Below, in pieces: positions 50,122-59,373 of a stretch of DNA of 64,000 nt. The notes below the pieces were generated by a model that searched no databases, was not told the origin of the DNA, and worked only from the letters and a program-made list of their open reading frames with translations. Source of the stretch: Roseomonas indoligenes (GTDB lineage: Bacteria; Pseudomonadota; Alphaproteobacteria; Acetobacterales; Acetobacteraceae); contig NZ_JAGIZA010000011.1 in assembly GCF_017813365.1 (NCBI RefSeq), forward strand, positions 62,001 through 126,000. The letters run 5' to 3'. Position 1 is the first letter of the stretch, and each line of letters starts with the position of its first letter. The position numbers were made by a program, and so were the translations under genes.

Positions 50122-53100
50122 TCAGAACCGGTTCTGGAGCCGTACCAGCACCCGCGTCTCGTCGAAATCGGCCGCCTTGTCGTAGCGCAGGCTGCCGATG
50201 AGGTTGAGGTCGGGGGTGATGGCCCAGTCCACCTCCGCCCGCACGCCGCCCACGAAGCCGCTTTGCGTCTGGCCGGCGTAGAAGGCGGTGGCGGGTGTGG
50301 TGGTGCCGGCGCTGGAGGTGGCCAGGGCTTCCGCCTGGGCCTGCAGGCCGGCATCCCCAGGGAAGAAGGGCGCCCGGTCCTCGCGGTAGCGCGCCCAGCC
50401 GGCGGTGCCACCGATCCGGTAGGCCACGTTGCCCATGCGGCCCCGCCAGTCCACCGGCACGTTGAAGGCCATGTACTGCTGCGGGCTGAAGTAGCCGCCA
50501 TGGCCGAGAGTGAAGTAGCGGAGGTTCTTGTCGTAGCTGAAGTAGACGAGGTCGAGCCCGCCCGTCAGCTCGCCCGCCGTGTTCCGGAACAGGGGCAGGG
50601 AAAGGCCTGCCCCCGCCTCGTACCGGGTGTTGCTCTGCACGTTCTCGCCCTGGAAGGTGGCGTAGCCGCCGCCGGCATAGGCGTAGCCGCGCCCGATCGG
50701 CACCTCCAGCTGCGCGCGGCCGCCGGTGCGGACCACCGGGCCCATGGTGATGCCCGTGCGGTCGTCCACCGCGCCCGCCCAGGAGAGGAGGCTGTCCGTC
50801 ACCGCCCGCCTTTCGCCGGCGACGCGGATGCGGAGATTGTCGGTGAGGGAGGGCGAGATCTCGATCCCGCCGACCACGTTGGTGCGGCGGAAGCCCAGCG
50901 GGGTGGTGCCGACATCGAGCTTCAGCCAGTCCCGCCGCACGTAGTTCAGCGCGAGCGCCACGCCGGAGGCGCTGGTGTCGCGCGCCGCGGCGAGGTTGGC
51001 GGCATCGGCCGTGATGTTGGTGTTCAGCGCGTTGGTGCCGTAGCGGCGCAGCGACTGCACGCTGGCCGACGGCGTGCCGGAATCGATGGTGACGGGCTGG
51101 ACGGAGGCCGCGAGCCGCCCGCCGAGCGCGCCGGGCGAGACCTCCGCCTGGAAGGTGGCGCCCAGCTCCGTCAGCCGGTCCAGCCCCTGGTCGCCGGAGC
51201 GGACGCGGCCCGTGGCGGCGCCGAATGCCACCGTGGCCGTCTCGCTCCGCAGCGCCTCCGCCTCGGTCTGGATCTGGCGGAGCACGGGGTCGGCGGGGCC
51301 GGCGGAGGCAACCGTCGTGCCCCCGATGCCGATGCTGCTCCCGGCGCGGGCGAAGGGGTTGGCCAGGCCCTGCATCTGCATCGCGGCAGGGGCCGGGGCG
51401 GCGGCGCGGGTGCTGCCGATTTCCGCGCTGCGGAACGCGGCGGCCTGCTCCAGCGCGTTGCGGGCGCGCGCCTCGTCCCCGGCCGCACGGGCCACCCGCA
51501 CCTCCAGCAGGGCCACGCGAGAATCGCGGGGGTTGGCGGATTGAGCCCCGGCCAGCAGGGACTCGGCGCGCTCCCGGTCGCCGATGGCGAGGGATGCCTC
51601 GATGGCGCCGCGCCGGGCCTCCAGGTTGCGCGGGTCGCGCATCAGCACGGCCTCGGCCACGCGCAGCGCCTCCTCCGGCCGCCGGGCGCCGAGGTAGAGG
51701 CGGGAGAGGGCGAGGTTGGCGTCGCCGTTGCCGGGATCGCTGGCCAGGACCGGGCGCAGCCGCTCGAAGGCGTCGGCCTGGTCCCCGGACTCGTTCAGCC
51801 GGTCCGCGCCGCGGATGGCGGCGCCGGCGCGGATGGCGGCGAGGTCGCGCCGCTGCTCCGCCGTGGCGCCGGCCGCGTCCGCCTGGGCGGCCAGCGCCGT
51901 CGCCTCTGCATCCAGCCCGGCGCCGAGCAGCGCGCCCGCGATGGCGATGCGCGCTGCGGTGCCGGATGCCTCGCGATTGGCGAGGGCGGTGCGCGCGGCC
52001 TCCGTGGCGCCGGCGCGGTCGTTGGCATCCCCGAAGGCGCGAATCACCGCGGCGGCGGTGCTGCCGGTGGGATCGGGCCGGGCGGCCAGCGCGAGCAGAC
52101 GCGCCCGCCCCTCATAGGGGCTGAGCTGGAGGGAGGCGGCGGCGGCCTGTACCTCCCGCTGGCCGCGCACGCGGGCGGCGAGGCGGGCCATGTCCGGGCT
52201 GCGCCGGTTCGGCGGCACCCGGGCCAGCAGGGCGTCGGCGTCGGCGAAGCGGTTGTCCTCCTCCGCGAGCAGGGCGGCGGCGAAGGCTGCGTCCGGGTTG
52301 GTGCTGCGGGCGGCGAGCTCTTCCACCGTCGCGCGGGCCTCGGCGTTGCGGCCCTGGCGGCGCAGGGCGCGGGCGAGGTCCAGCCGCGTCCAGGGATCCT
52401 CCGGCGAAGCGGCGACGGCGTTGCGGAGGATGGCGGCGGCCGCGGCCGGGTCGGAGACCCGCGCCGCCTCCGCCCGATAGGAATTGCCTTCCGCCGTGGC
52501 GGTTTGCGGCGCGGCCGGTGCGCGCGGGGCGGCCGGCGCGGCCGGGCGCGGGGTGGCGAAGGCGGGGGCGCGGCCCTGGGCGCGGAGCGCGGCGTTCAGC
52601 CCCTGCTGCGCTGGCTGAAAGCCCGGGCGGCGGCCGAGCGCGGCGCGGAAGCGCTGTTCCGCCCCCTGCGGGTCGCCGCGGCGGAGTGCCAGCTCGCCCA
52701 GCACCACCTCGGCGTCGGAGCGGTCGTCCACCTGGCGCATGGCGGCACGGCGGGCCGCGGCGTCGGCCCCCTCCAGGTCGTTGCGGCGCAGCCGGGACTG
52801 CGCCTCCGCCAGGTCTGTGGAGTAGGAGGCGGCGTCCAGGGCGCGCTGCCATTGCGCGGCCCGGTCCGGGGCGGCGGCCACGGCGCGCTCCAGCAGGCGC
52901 CGGGCCTCGGGCTGGTTGCCCTGGCGCAGGCGGACGATGCCGAGGCCCCCCAGCGCATCGGCGTCGTTCGGATTGGCGGCGAGGACCGCCTCGAACCCCC
53001 GCGCGGCATCGGCATTGCCGGCATTGCCGCCGGCCTCGAGCCGGGAGAAGGCGGACTGGCGCGTGGCGGCGTTGGGATCGGCCGGGGCGGCGGCGGGCTG

Positions 53101-53931
53101 GGCACGCAGCGCCTCCAGCCGGCGGCGAAGCTCCGCGTCGTCGGGGTAGCGCTGCAGGTAGGCCTCGACCAGCGGGGCGGCCGCCGGGTCATTCCCCGCA
53201 TAGCCGATGGCCGCGCGCCAGGACTGCCTCGCCTCCTGGCCCACCTCCGGCCGGTCGACCAGCTCGGCCAGGCGGCGGATGCCGTCGGCGCGGGTGTTGG
53301 CGGCATAGGTGAGGGACTGGGCGTAGGCGAGGCGTGAGCGGTCCGTGGCGGTGGGGCGACCGGAGAGCTGCGCCAGCCCGCGCTGCCCTTCCGCGCGCCC
53401 CGCCTCCGTGCCGGACAGGGTCTGGTAGTATTCCAGGGCGTAGGGGTCGGGCGGCGGCTGGCCGCCGAAGACCTGGCGGTAGCGCTGGGCGGCAGCCTCC
53501 GTGCGGCCGTCCCGCGCCAGGCGGCGCGCCTCCTCGATCGCGGCCCGGTCCACCGTGGCGCTGCGCACGGCGGTCTCGGCCTGGCTCTGCTGCTCGGGCG
53601 TGGCGCCCGTGGTGCGGAGGCGGGCGAGGTAGGCGTCGGCGGCGCCGCGGTTGCCCCGCGCCACCTCCAGCTTCGCCGCCACGGCGAGGACAGCGGGGTT
53701 GTTCGGCTCGGCGGCGAGCGCCCGCTCCACCGCGGGCCCGGCCAGTTCCACCCGGTCCTGGGCCAGCCAGCGCTCGGCCTGCCGGACCAGAACGTCGACG
53801 GCTCCGGGCACCGGCCCGGGCTGCCCGGAGGCGACCGGCGTGACCTGCGCCAGGGCCGGCCCGGTCCAGGCGGAGAGGGCGAGGGCCATGCCGAGCGCGG
53901 CCCGGCCCTTGCTGCGTCGCATCGCCTTCAT
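50122..53931 (-). CDS. bcsC: Cellulose synthase subunit BcsC (TPR and outer-membrane export channel)
   Basis: A 1269-residue protein. Signal peptide 'MKAMRRSKGRAALGMALALS', cleaved after 'PALA'. Residues about 30-860 are TPR repeats (for example 'FEAVLAANPNDADALGGLGI', 'LARALRRQGRNAEARATVEE'), rich in Ala and Arg. The last roughly 350 residues form the BCSC_C beta-barrel and end 'VLVRLQNRF', with a terminal Phe. BcsC guides the glucan through the periplasm and outer membrane. Its ATG at 53931 is 1 nt after the bcsAB stop. No bcsZ or bcsD follows. Confidence 0.94.
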   Translation of the reverse strand: MKAMRRSKGRAALGMALALSAWTGPALAQVTPVASGQPGPVPGAVDVLVRQAERWLAQDRVELAGPAVERALAAEPNNPAVLAVAAKLEVARGNRGAADAYLARLRTTGATPEQQSQAETAVRSATVDRAAIEEARRLARDGRTEAAAQRYRQVFGGQPPPDPYALEYYQTLSGTEAGRAEGQRGLAQLSGRPTATDRSRLAYAQSLTYAANTRADGIRRLAELVDRPEVGQEARQSWRAAIGYAGNDPAAAPLVEAYLQRYPDDAELRRRLEALRAQPAAAPADPNAATRQSAFSRLEAGGNAGNADAARGFEAVLAANPNDADALGGLGIVRLRQGNQPEARRLLERAVAAAPDRAAQWQRALDAASYSTDLAEAQSRLRRNDLEGADAAARRAAMRQVDDRSDAEVVLGELALRRGDPQGAEQRFRAALGRRPGFQPAQQGLNAALRAQGRAPAFATPRPAAPAAPRAPAAPQTATAEGNSYRAEAARVSDPAAAAAILRNAVAASPEDPWTRLDLARALRRQGRNAEARATVEELAARSTNPDAAFAAALLAEEDNRFADADALLARVPPNRRSPDMARLAARVRGQREVQAAAASLQLSPYEGRARLLALAARPDPTGSTAAAVIRAFGDANDRAGATEAARTALANREASGTAARIAIAGALLGAGLDAEATALAAQADAAGATAEQRRDLAAIRAGAAIRGADRLNESGDQADAFERLRPVLASDPGNGDANLALSRLYLGARRPEEALRVAEAVLMRDPRNLEARRGAIEASLAIGDRERAESLLAGAQSANPRDSRVALLEVRVARAAGDEARARNALEQAAAFRSAEIGSTRAAAPAPAAMQMQGLANPFARAGSSIGIGGTTVASAGPADPVLRQIQTEAEALRSETATVAFGAATGRVRSGDQGLDRLTELGATFQAEVSPGALGGRLAASVQPVTIDSGTPSASVQSLRRYGTNALNTNITADAANLAAARDTSASGVALALNYVRRDWLKLDVGTTPLGFRRTNVVGGIEISPSLTDNLRIRVAGERRAVTDSLLSWAGAVDDRTGITMGPVVRTGGRAQLEVPIGRGYAYAGGGYATFQGENVQSNTRYEAGAGLSLPLFRNTAGELTGGLDLVYFSYDKNLRYFTLGHGGYFSPQQYMAFNVPVDWRGRMGNVAYRIGGTAGWARYREDRAPFFPGDAGLQAQAEALATSSAGTTTPATAFYAGQTQSGFVGGVRAEVDWAITPDLNLIGSLRYDKAADFDETRVLVRLQNRF

Positions 53932-53932
53932 G

Positions 53933-56900
53933 TCAGTGTCCCCTCGGCGTACGGGCCCGCAGGCGCATCGCGGCACGGCGGCGCAGCAACCAGTAGAAGG
54001 GCAGGCCGAGCAGCAGCGCGCCCGCCAGCATCAGCCCGGCCACGCGCCAGGGGCTGCTCCCCAGCCAAAGATAGGGAAGAACCCAGAACGGAGGGTTACC
54101 GACGGCGTAGGTGGCCGCCGTGCGGTAGCCCGCCGCCCCGCCCGCATTGAGGACGACAAGGTCGCCCTGGACCCGCGCGGAGCCTTCCGGGCTGCGCAGG
54201 GTGGAGACCACGCCCGACAGCGCCGCGGGCGTCGCGCCCAGCACCGCCACCACGGACTTGCCGGCGGCGAGCGGGCTCTCCGTGCCCACCAGCACCGCCG
54301 CGCCCTCGCCCATCTCGGTGAGGGCGGTGGAGGCGCGGGTGATCTCGTCGGAGCCCGGGCGGTCCAGGAAGAGGGCGCGGAAATCGGCCAGTGCGTCCGG
54401 CGCCGCGATCGTCAGCCGATCGTTCTGGACGGAGACGGCGCTGTCCCGCAGCAGGGTGGCGGCGGCGGGCTGGCGACCCAGCGTGCCCATGAGCAGCAGG
54501 TCCTGCCCCGCAGCCGTTTGCAGCGTGGCGGGGAAGACGACGTTGAGGCCCGTGGCGGGCAGCCCGACATTCGCCGCGAGCATCCCGATCAGGTCGAGGA
54601 AGGCGCCCGCCTCCAGCGTGTTCGGCCGCTCAGGCAGAACCGCGGCCGTGCCGGAGAGATCGGCCATGCGGGTGAAGGGATAGCCGGCGGAGGCGAAGAA
54701 GTTGAGGCTGGGCAGCCGCGCGTAGCGCCAGGCCTTCGAGACGTCGATCGTGCTGTCCGGGTCCACGGCGGCGCGGATGTCGCCGGGCACGGCCGTGCAC
54801 TCGCCGCGGTTCAGCGGGCGCATGTCGAAGCGCATCTGCAGCTCCTCCCGCCCGAAGAGGAGATAGGTCGGGACCATCGCCCGGCCGTGGCGCACCGCCT
54901 CGTCGCCCAGCAGCCAGCCGCTGAGGAGATTCAGCGGCCAGATCCGCTCCCCGGAGCCGAGCGGGAAGGAGCGGAGGTAGTTCTCGGAGACGAGCACGTC
55001 GAGGCGGGAGGCCGCCACGTCCACCGCCTGCCCATTCGGGGCGCGGAAGTTGATGTTGGCCGGAATGCCCCGGTCCGCCCAGGTGTAGAGGTCGGGCGCG
55101 GTGCGCAGCGGCACGCGGATGGTGCCGGGGGCGTAGCCGTAGGCCTGCATCTCCGTGCGATCGATGAGGGAGCCGAACTGCACGGGGCGGTCCGGCGGCA
55201 GCCAGCGCGGCGCGTCGTAAGGCGCGCGGGCCGGCAGGTTGGGGGCGGAGACGCGGGCCAGGTCGCCGCCGATCCCGCCGCGCCCGGCGGCCAGCGCCAG
55301 GGCCGCCTGCGCCACCTCCTGCTCCGACCGGCCGCCGAGGACGAGCAGCGTGCCGAAGGGATCGGTGGGGTTGGCGACCATGGCGAGGGTCGGGCCCTCG
55401 AAGCGCGGCAGGGGAAGGCCGGGGACGGCATCGGGCCCCGCCGCGATCACCACCGCATTGCCCGTGGCGGGCGCGGAGCGGTCTACGGGGAAGCTGGCGC
55501 CGCGGTAGTCCGCCTGCACCGCGAACCAGGAGGCGGCGATGGCCGCGGCGCGGAGACCCTGCGCGCCGCTCTCCGCGGGGATGACGAAGGGAAGGGTCAG
55601 CGCACGGCGCAGAACGCGGCGGTCGAAGAGCGGCTCCGGCAGGCGGGCGAGGTCGCGCTGGGGCTGCAGGCGCTCGATCGTCAGCTGCAGCGTCGAGAGG
55701 TCGGAGATGTTGGCGTAGAGCAAGCCGGAGAGCGGGTCGTTGCACTCCGTCGCGTAGCGGCCGGCGAAGCGGAAGTTCAGCCGGTTTACCTCCGCGAAGT
55801 TCACGGGGTCGATGTCGAAGGAGAGCGGGCCGAAGGCCTGGCGCGCGGGATCGAGCGTGATGTTGCCGACGAACTGCTCGTTCAGCGTGATGGCGATCTG
55901 GCTGAGCGAGGGGAGGAGGGAGGCCGATGACCCGCCCTGAACGGTGAGGCGCGCGGCCGTCACCACCTCGTCCCGCGAGAGGCCGAAGAGAACGCCCTGC
56001 AGTTCGGAGACGCCGCTGAAGCGCATCGGGCCGGTCAGGCCGAGGTCGCGGAAGGTCAGCCGCGCCTCGCGCCGGGATCCCGGCGGCGCCGGGGCGGCGG
56101 CGGGCGGGGCCGCGGGCGCCGCCTGGGGGGCGGCCAGCTGGGGCGTGCCCTGCTGGGCTGTGACGGAGGGCGGGGGCGCCGGCTGCGCGGCCGGGGCCGT
56201 CGCCGGGGCAGGGATCGGCGGCGGGGTGAAGCTCGGCGGCGTCACGTCGGGCCGGGCGGGGCTCGGGGCCTGCGCCGTGCGCGGGGCGGGCTGGGCGTCC
56301 GCCACCGCCGGCAGCAGCAGCGCCAGGAGTCCGATCGCCGCTGCCGTGGTCTCGCGCAGGCCAGCCGCCTGCGTCTGCTGCTTGGGCCGCACCACGTCGG
56401 ACTTCCGGATCTGCTCGACCGGCACAGGCTTGCTCACGCGGCTGGGCTCTTTCGTCATCTTGAAGCGGTACTTGCGGAACACGGCGTCCTTCGTGGCCAT
56501 CACCACGTCCTTCAGGGCGCGAAGGGGCTGGTCCTTCGGCCAGTGGTCCCAGTGCACCCAGGCGTCCGGGCGGCCGAAGAACACGCGGACCATCGCGGCC
56601 TCATCGACCACGTTCTCGATATGGAAACGCAGGAAGGCCTGGCCCTCCTCCCAGTGCAGGAGGGTGGCGTGCACCGGCACCCTCTCGTCGCCTAGGTCGA
56701 AGCAGACCTCGCACTGGTCGCCGTCCGCGATGCCCAGCGGGCGGTCCAGCAGGAGGCGCGCGCCGGACATGGAGATGTCGGAGGAGTGGGCGGCGACGCG
56801 GCGCCCGTCGGAGAGGACCAGCTCGGCGGGCAGGTTCACGTCCACGCGGGCCCGGTCACGCATCTGCTCACGTTCTAGCCCGACCGCGACGGCCGCCGAG

Positions 56901-58558
56901 ACGGGGACGAGGCAGAGGGTGGTCCAGAGCGTGTTCAGCAGATAGGCCTGGAAGTCCAGCGAGCCCGCCTCCGTCGTGAGCGTGCCGTAGAGGCCGATGC
57001 TGACGCCTGCGACGAGGCAGCCGAGCAGGATCAGGTTCGGCAGCACTGCGCGCACGTCGAGGTAGCCCACCTCCAGCCGCCCGCCCTTGTCCGTCACGTT
57101 GAACTTGCCCTTGCGTGGGTCCCAGAGCGTGGCGAGCGTCACGAGGACGAGCGGCGCCGCCATGCAGGCCTCGTAGATCTCGGACCAGAAGGAGTGGCGG
57201 TTGTGCCCGTTCAGGCGCGAGGCCGTGCCGAAGGCGTGGAACATGTGGCTGCCGGCATAGGCGATGATGGCGAGCGGGGAGGCCGCGATGATGTTCTGCC
57301 CGAAGAAGAGGAAGGCCAGCGGAGAGGTGAGGAAGACGATGCGGGGCAGCGCGAAGAGGAAGGAGAAGCCCGCGGTGAAGTAGCAGAGCCGCTGCGCCCA
57401 GGTGAGGCCGGCGGCGAAGGGCGTGTTCTCCTGCCGGAGGATCTGGATCATGCCGCGCGCCCAGCGCATGCGCTGGCCGATATGGATGGACAGGCGCTCC
57501 GTCGCCAGGCCGGCCGCCAGCGGCAGGCGGATATAGGCGGTGTGCCAGCCCTTCTGCTGCATGAGCAGGGAGCAGTGGCAGTCCTCCGTCACCGTCTGGT
57601 GCGGCACGCCGCCCACCTCCATCAGCGCGGTCCGGCGGATCAGGGCGCAGGAGCCGCAGAAGAAAGCGGCGTTCCACAGATCGTTGCCGGGCTGGATGGC
57701 GCCGTAGAAGAGCAGTCCCTCGTTCGGCACGGGGCGGCTGCGCGCAAGGTTCCGCTCGAAGGGGTCGGGCGAGTAGAAGTAGTGCGGCGTCTGCACCATC
57801 GCCAGCCGCTGATCCCGCACCAGCCAGCCGGCCGTCATCTGCAGGAAGGCGCGGGTGGGCGCGTGGTCGCAGTCGAAGATGGCGATGTACTCGCCATCCG
57901 TGTGGCGCAGCGCGTGGTTGATGTTGCCGGCCTTCGCGCCCTTGTTGTCCGGGCGGATGATGTAGCCGCAACCCACCTCCTCGCAGAACTGGCGGAACTC
58001 CGGGCGGCGGCCGTCATCCAGCACGTAGATGTTCAGCTTGTCCCGCGGCCAGTCGATGTTCATGCAGGCCAGCACGGTCGGCCGCACGATCTCCAGGCTC
58101 TCGTTGTAGCTCGGCACGTAGACGTCCACGCTCGGCCAGTCCGCGGGATCCGCCGGCAGGCGGGTGGGCTTGCGGTTCAGCGGGTAGGTGAGCTGCACGT
58201 AGGAGAGGAAGAGCAGCGAGCCCGCGTAGCACTCCGCCAGGAAGAGGCCGAGCGAGAGGAGGCCCTGGAAGAGGTTGTCGAACTCGATCGTCTCGCTCAC
58301 CCGCCACCAGAGGTAGCGCGAGGTGATGGCGAAGGAGAGCAGCACCAGAAGCACCGTGGCGCGGCGCGACTTCGAGCGGTTGATGAGCAGGAAGGCGGCT
58401 ATGCCCAGCAGGGTGAGCACCGCCTGCTGGTCGCCGTTCAGCGGCACGGTGATGACGAAGAGGACGGCGAGCGCGCCGAGCAGGATGCTCGCGATCCGGA
58501 GTGCCCGCCCGAGCAGGGGCAGCCGGTCGGTCGTGGCGGTCATCCGCATCGCGGTCAT
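53933..58558 (-). CDS. bcsAB: Fused cellulose synthase catalytic and regulatory subunits (BcsA-BcsB)
   Basis: A 1541-residue fusion. The BcsA half has the glycosyltransferase motifs D181-D182 ('VLDDGRR'), D229xD231 ('FDCDHAPTR'), 'TED' at 324-326 and 'QRMRW' at 362-366, multiple membrane helices and a PilZ domain for c-di-GMP (R563xxxR567, D594xSxxG599). After a linker, residues about 737-755 form an internal signal-peptide-like helix ending 'AVADAQ'. A Pro/Ala-rich stretch and the periplasmic BcsB half follow, with a C-terminal anchor ('VAGLMLAGALLLGLPFYWLL'). It makes beta-1,4-glucan from UDP-glucose. The ATG at 58558 overlaps the bcsQ stop (ATGA). The fusion parallels Komagataeibacter AcsAB. 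Confidence 0.95.
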   Translation of the reverse strand: MTAMRMTATTDRLPLLGRALRIASILLGALAVLFVITVPLNGDQQAVLTLLGIAAFLLINRSKSRRATVLLVLLSFAITSRYLWWRVSETIEFDNLFQGLLSLGLFLAECYAGSLLFLSYVQLTYPLNRKPTRLPADPADWPSVDVYVPSYNESLEIVRPTVLACMNIDWPRDKLNIYVLDDGRRPEFRQFCEEVGCGYIIRPDNKGAKAGNINHALRHTDGEYIAIFDCDHAPTRAFLQMTAGWLVRDQRLAMVQTPHYFYSPDPFERNLARSRPVPNEGLLFYGAIQPGNDLWNAAFFCGSCALIRRTALMEVGGVPHQTVTEDCHCSLLMQQKGWHTAYIRLPLAAGLATERLSIHIGQRMRWARGMIQILRQENTPFAAGLTWAQRLCYFTAGFSFLFALPRIVFLTSPLAFLFFGQNIIAASPLAIIAYAGSHMFHAFGTASRLNGHNRHSFWSEIYEACMAAPLVLVTLATLWDPRKGKFNVTDKGGRLEVGYLDVRAVLPNLILLGCLVAGVSIGLYGTLTTEAGSLDFQAYLLNTLWTTLCLVPVSAAVAVGLEREQMRDRARVDVNLPAELVLSDGRRVAAHSSDISMSGARLLLDRPLGIADGDQCEVCFDLGDERVPVHATLLHWEEGQAFLRFHIENVVDEAAMVRVFFGRPDAWVHWDHWPKDQPLRALKDVVMATKDAVFRKYRFKMTKEPSRVSKPVPVEQIRKSDVVRPKQQTQAAGLRETTAAAIGLLALLLPAVADAQPAPRTAQAPSPARPDVTPPSFTPPPIPAPATAPAAQPAPPPSVTAQQGTPQLAAPQAAPAAPPAAAPAPPGSRREARLTFRDLGLTGPMRFSGVSELQGVLFGLSRDEVVTAARLTVQGGSSASLLPSLSQIAITLNEQFVGNITLDPARQAFGPLSFDIDPVNFAEVNRLNFRFAGRYATECNDPLSGLLYANISDLSTLQLTIERLQPQRDLARLPEPLFDRRVLRRALTLPFVIPAESGAQGLRAAAIAASWFAVQADYRGASFPVDRSAPATGNAVVIAAGPDAVPGLPLPRFEGPTLAMVANPTDPFGTLLVLGGRSEQEVAQAALALAAGRGGIGGDLARVSAPNLPARAPYDAPRWLPPDRPVQFGSLIDRTEMQAYGYAPGTIRVPLRTAPDLYTWADRGIPANINFRAPNGQAVDVAASRLDVLVSENYLRSFPLGSGERIWPLNLLSGWLLGDEAVRHGRAMVPTYLLFGREELQMRFDMRPLNRGECTAVPGDIRAAVDPDSTIDVSKAWRYARLPSLNFFASAGYPFTRMADLSGTAAVLPERPNTLEAGAFLDLIGMLAANVGLPATGLNVVFPATLQTAAGQDLLLMGTLGRQPAAATLLRDSAVSVQNDRLTIAAPDALADFRALFLDRPGSDEITRASTALTEMGEGAAVLVGTESPLAAGKSVVAVLGATPAALSGVVSTLRSPEGSARVQGDLVVLNAGGAAGYRTAATYAVGNPPFWVLPYLWLGSSPWRVAGLMLAGALLLGLPFYWLLRRRAAMRLRARTPRGH

Positions 58559-59373
58559 CGACGCAGCCCCCAATGGGTCAGCACGGAGTGTCCGCCCGCG
58601 GACATCGCCGGGGGCAGGGTGAGGCGGCCGAGGATGCCCTCGGTCAGGAGCGAGAGGTCTTCGGCGGCCCGGCTGCCCGGGATCTCCACGGGCAGCCGGC
58701 GGTCGGCCAGCGCCTCCGCCACGCCGGAGTCGCGGGCGACGACGCCGACGAGCCGCGCACCCATCACCGCCTGCGCGCAGTCCAGCACGGCAGTCGAGAG
58801 CGGCGATTCCAGATCCACCTGGTTCAGCACGAGCAGGGCGCGCTCCGCCGCCCGCAAGGCCAGGGTGCCGCGGCCGAGGAAGCGGCCATCGGCGATCTGG
58901 GGAATGAGGGAGGCGCTGCCGCCATCGGGCAGCAGCACGACGACGGAGAGGTCGATCAGCGGCATGATGGCCGAGAGCGCGGGGGAGGGGCCGGGCGGGC
59001 TGTCCACGATCAGCAGGCGGTGCGGGTCGGCCAGCATCTCGCGCACCGGCTCGGCCAGTACTTCCGGCCGGTCCATGACCAAGCGCGCCAGCTCCAGCGC
59101 GCGGCGCGGCTCCACCTCGCCGTGCGGCAGCAGGTCGACGCCGTATGGCGTGTGGCGGACGGCCGCGCGCCAGGCGGTGCCGCTGCCGATCTCCGCCAGG
59201 AATCCCGCCTCGTCCCGAACGGGCATGCCGAGATGGACCCGCAGCGCGTTCTGCGGATCGAGGTCCAGGCTCAGGACCTCGTGTCCGCGCGCCGCCAGCA
59301 GCGCAGCGACATTGGCGGCGATGGTGGTCTTCCCCACGCCCCCCTTGGGCGAGACGAAGGCGATGAGCGGCAC
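58555..59373 (-). CDS. bcsQ: Cellulose biosynthesis ATPase BcsQ (ParA/MinD type)
   Basis: A 272-residue P-loop ATPase: deviant Walker A 'SPKGGVGKTTIAANVAALLA', 'LSLDLDPQNALRVHLG' and Walker B-like 'LLIVDSPPGPSPALSA'. BcsQ (YhjQ) positions the synthase at the pole or stabilises it in the membrane complex. The GTG start at 59373 overlaps the upstream stop (TAGTG) and has GGAGGAG 8 nt before it. The stop overlaps bcsAB by ATGA, so the operon is tightly coupled. Confidence 0.93.
   Translation of the reverse strand: MPLIAFVSPKGGVGKTTIAANVAALLAARGHEVLSLDLDPQNALRVHLGMPVRDEAGFLAEIGSGTAWRAAVRHTPYGVDLLPHGEVEPRRALELARLVMDRPEVLAEPVREMLADPHRLLIVDSPPGPSPALSAIMPLIDLSVVVLLPDGGSASLIPQIADGRFLGRGTLALRAAERALLVLNQVDLESPLSTAVLDCAQAVMGARLVGVVARDSGVAEALADRRLPVEIPGSRAAEDLSLLTEGILGRLTLPPAMSAGGHSVLTHWGLRR

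Noticed and set aside
50263-53337. A 1024-codon open frame on the plus strand opposite bcsC
   Set aside because: It is antisense to a clearly recognisable BcsC with signal peptide and terminal barrel; in DNA this GC-rich, antisense frames stay open by chance, and its translation is low-complexity Gly/Ala/Arg without any domain.
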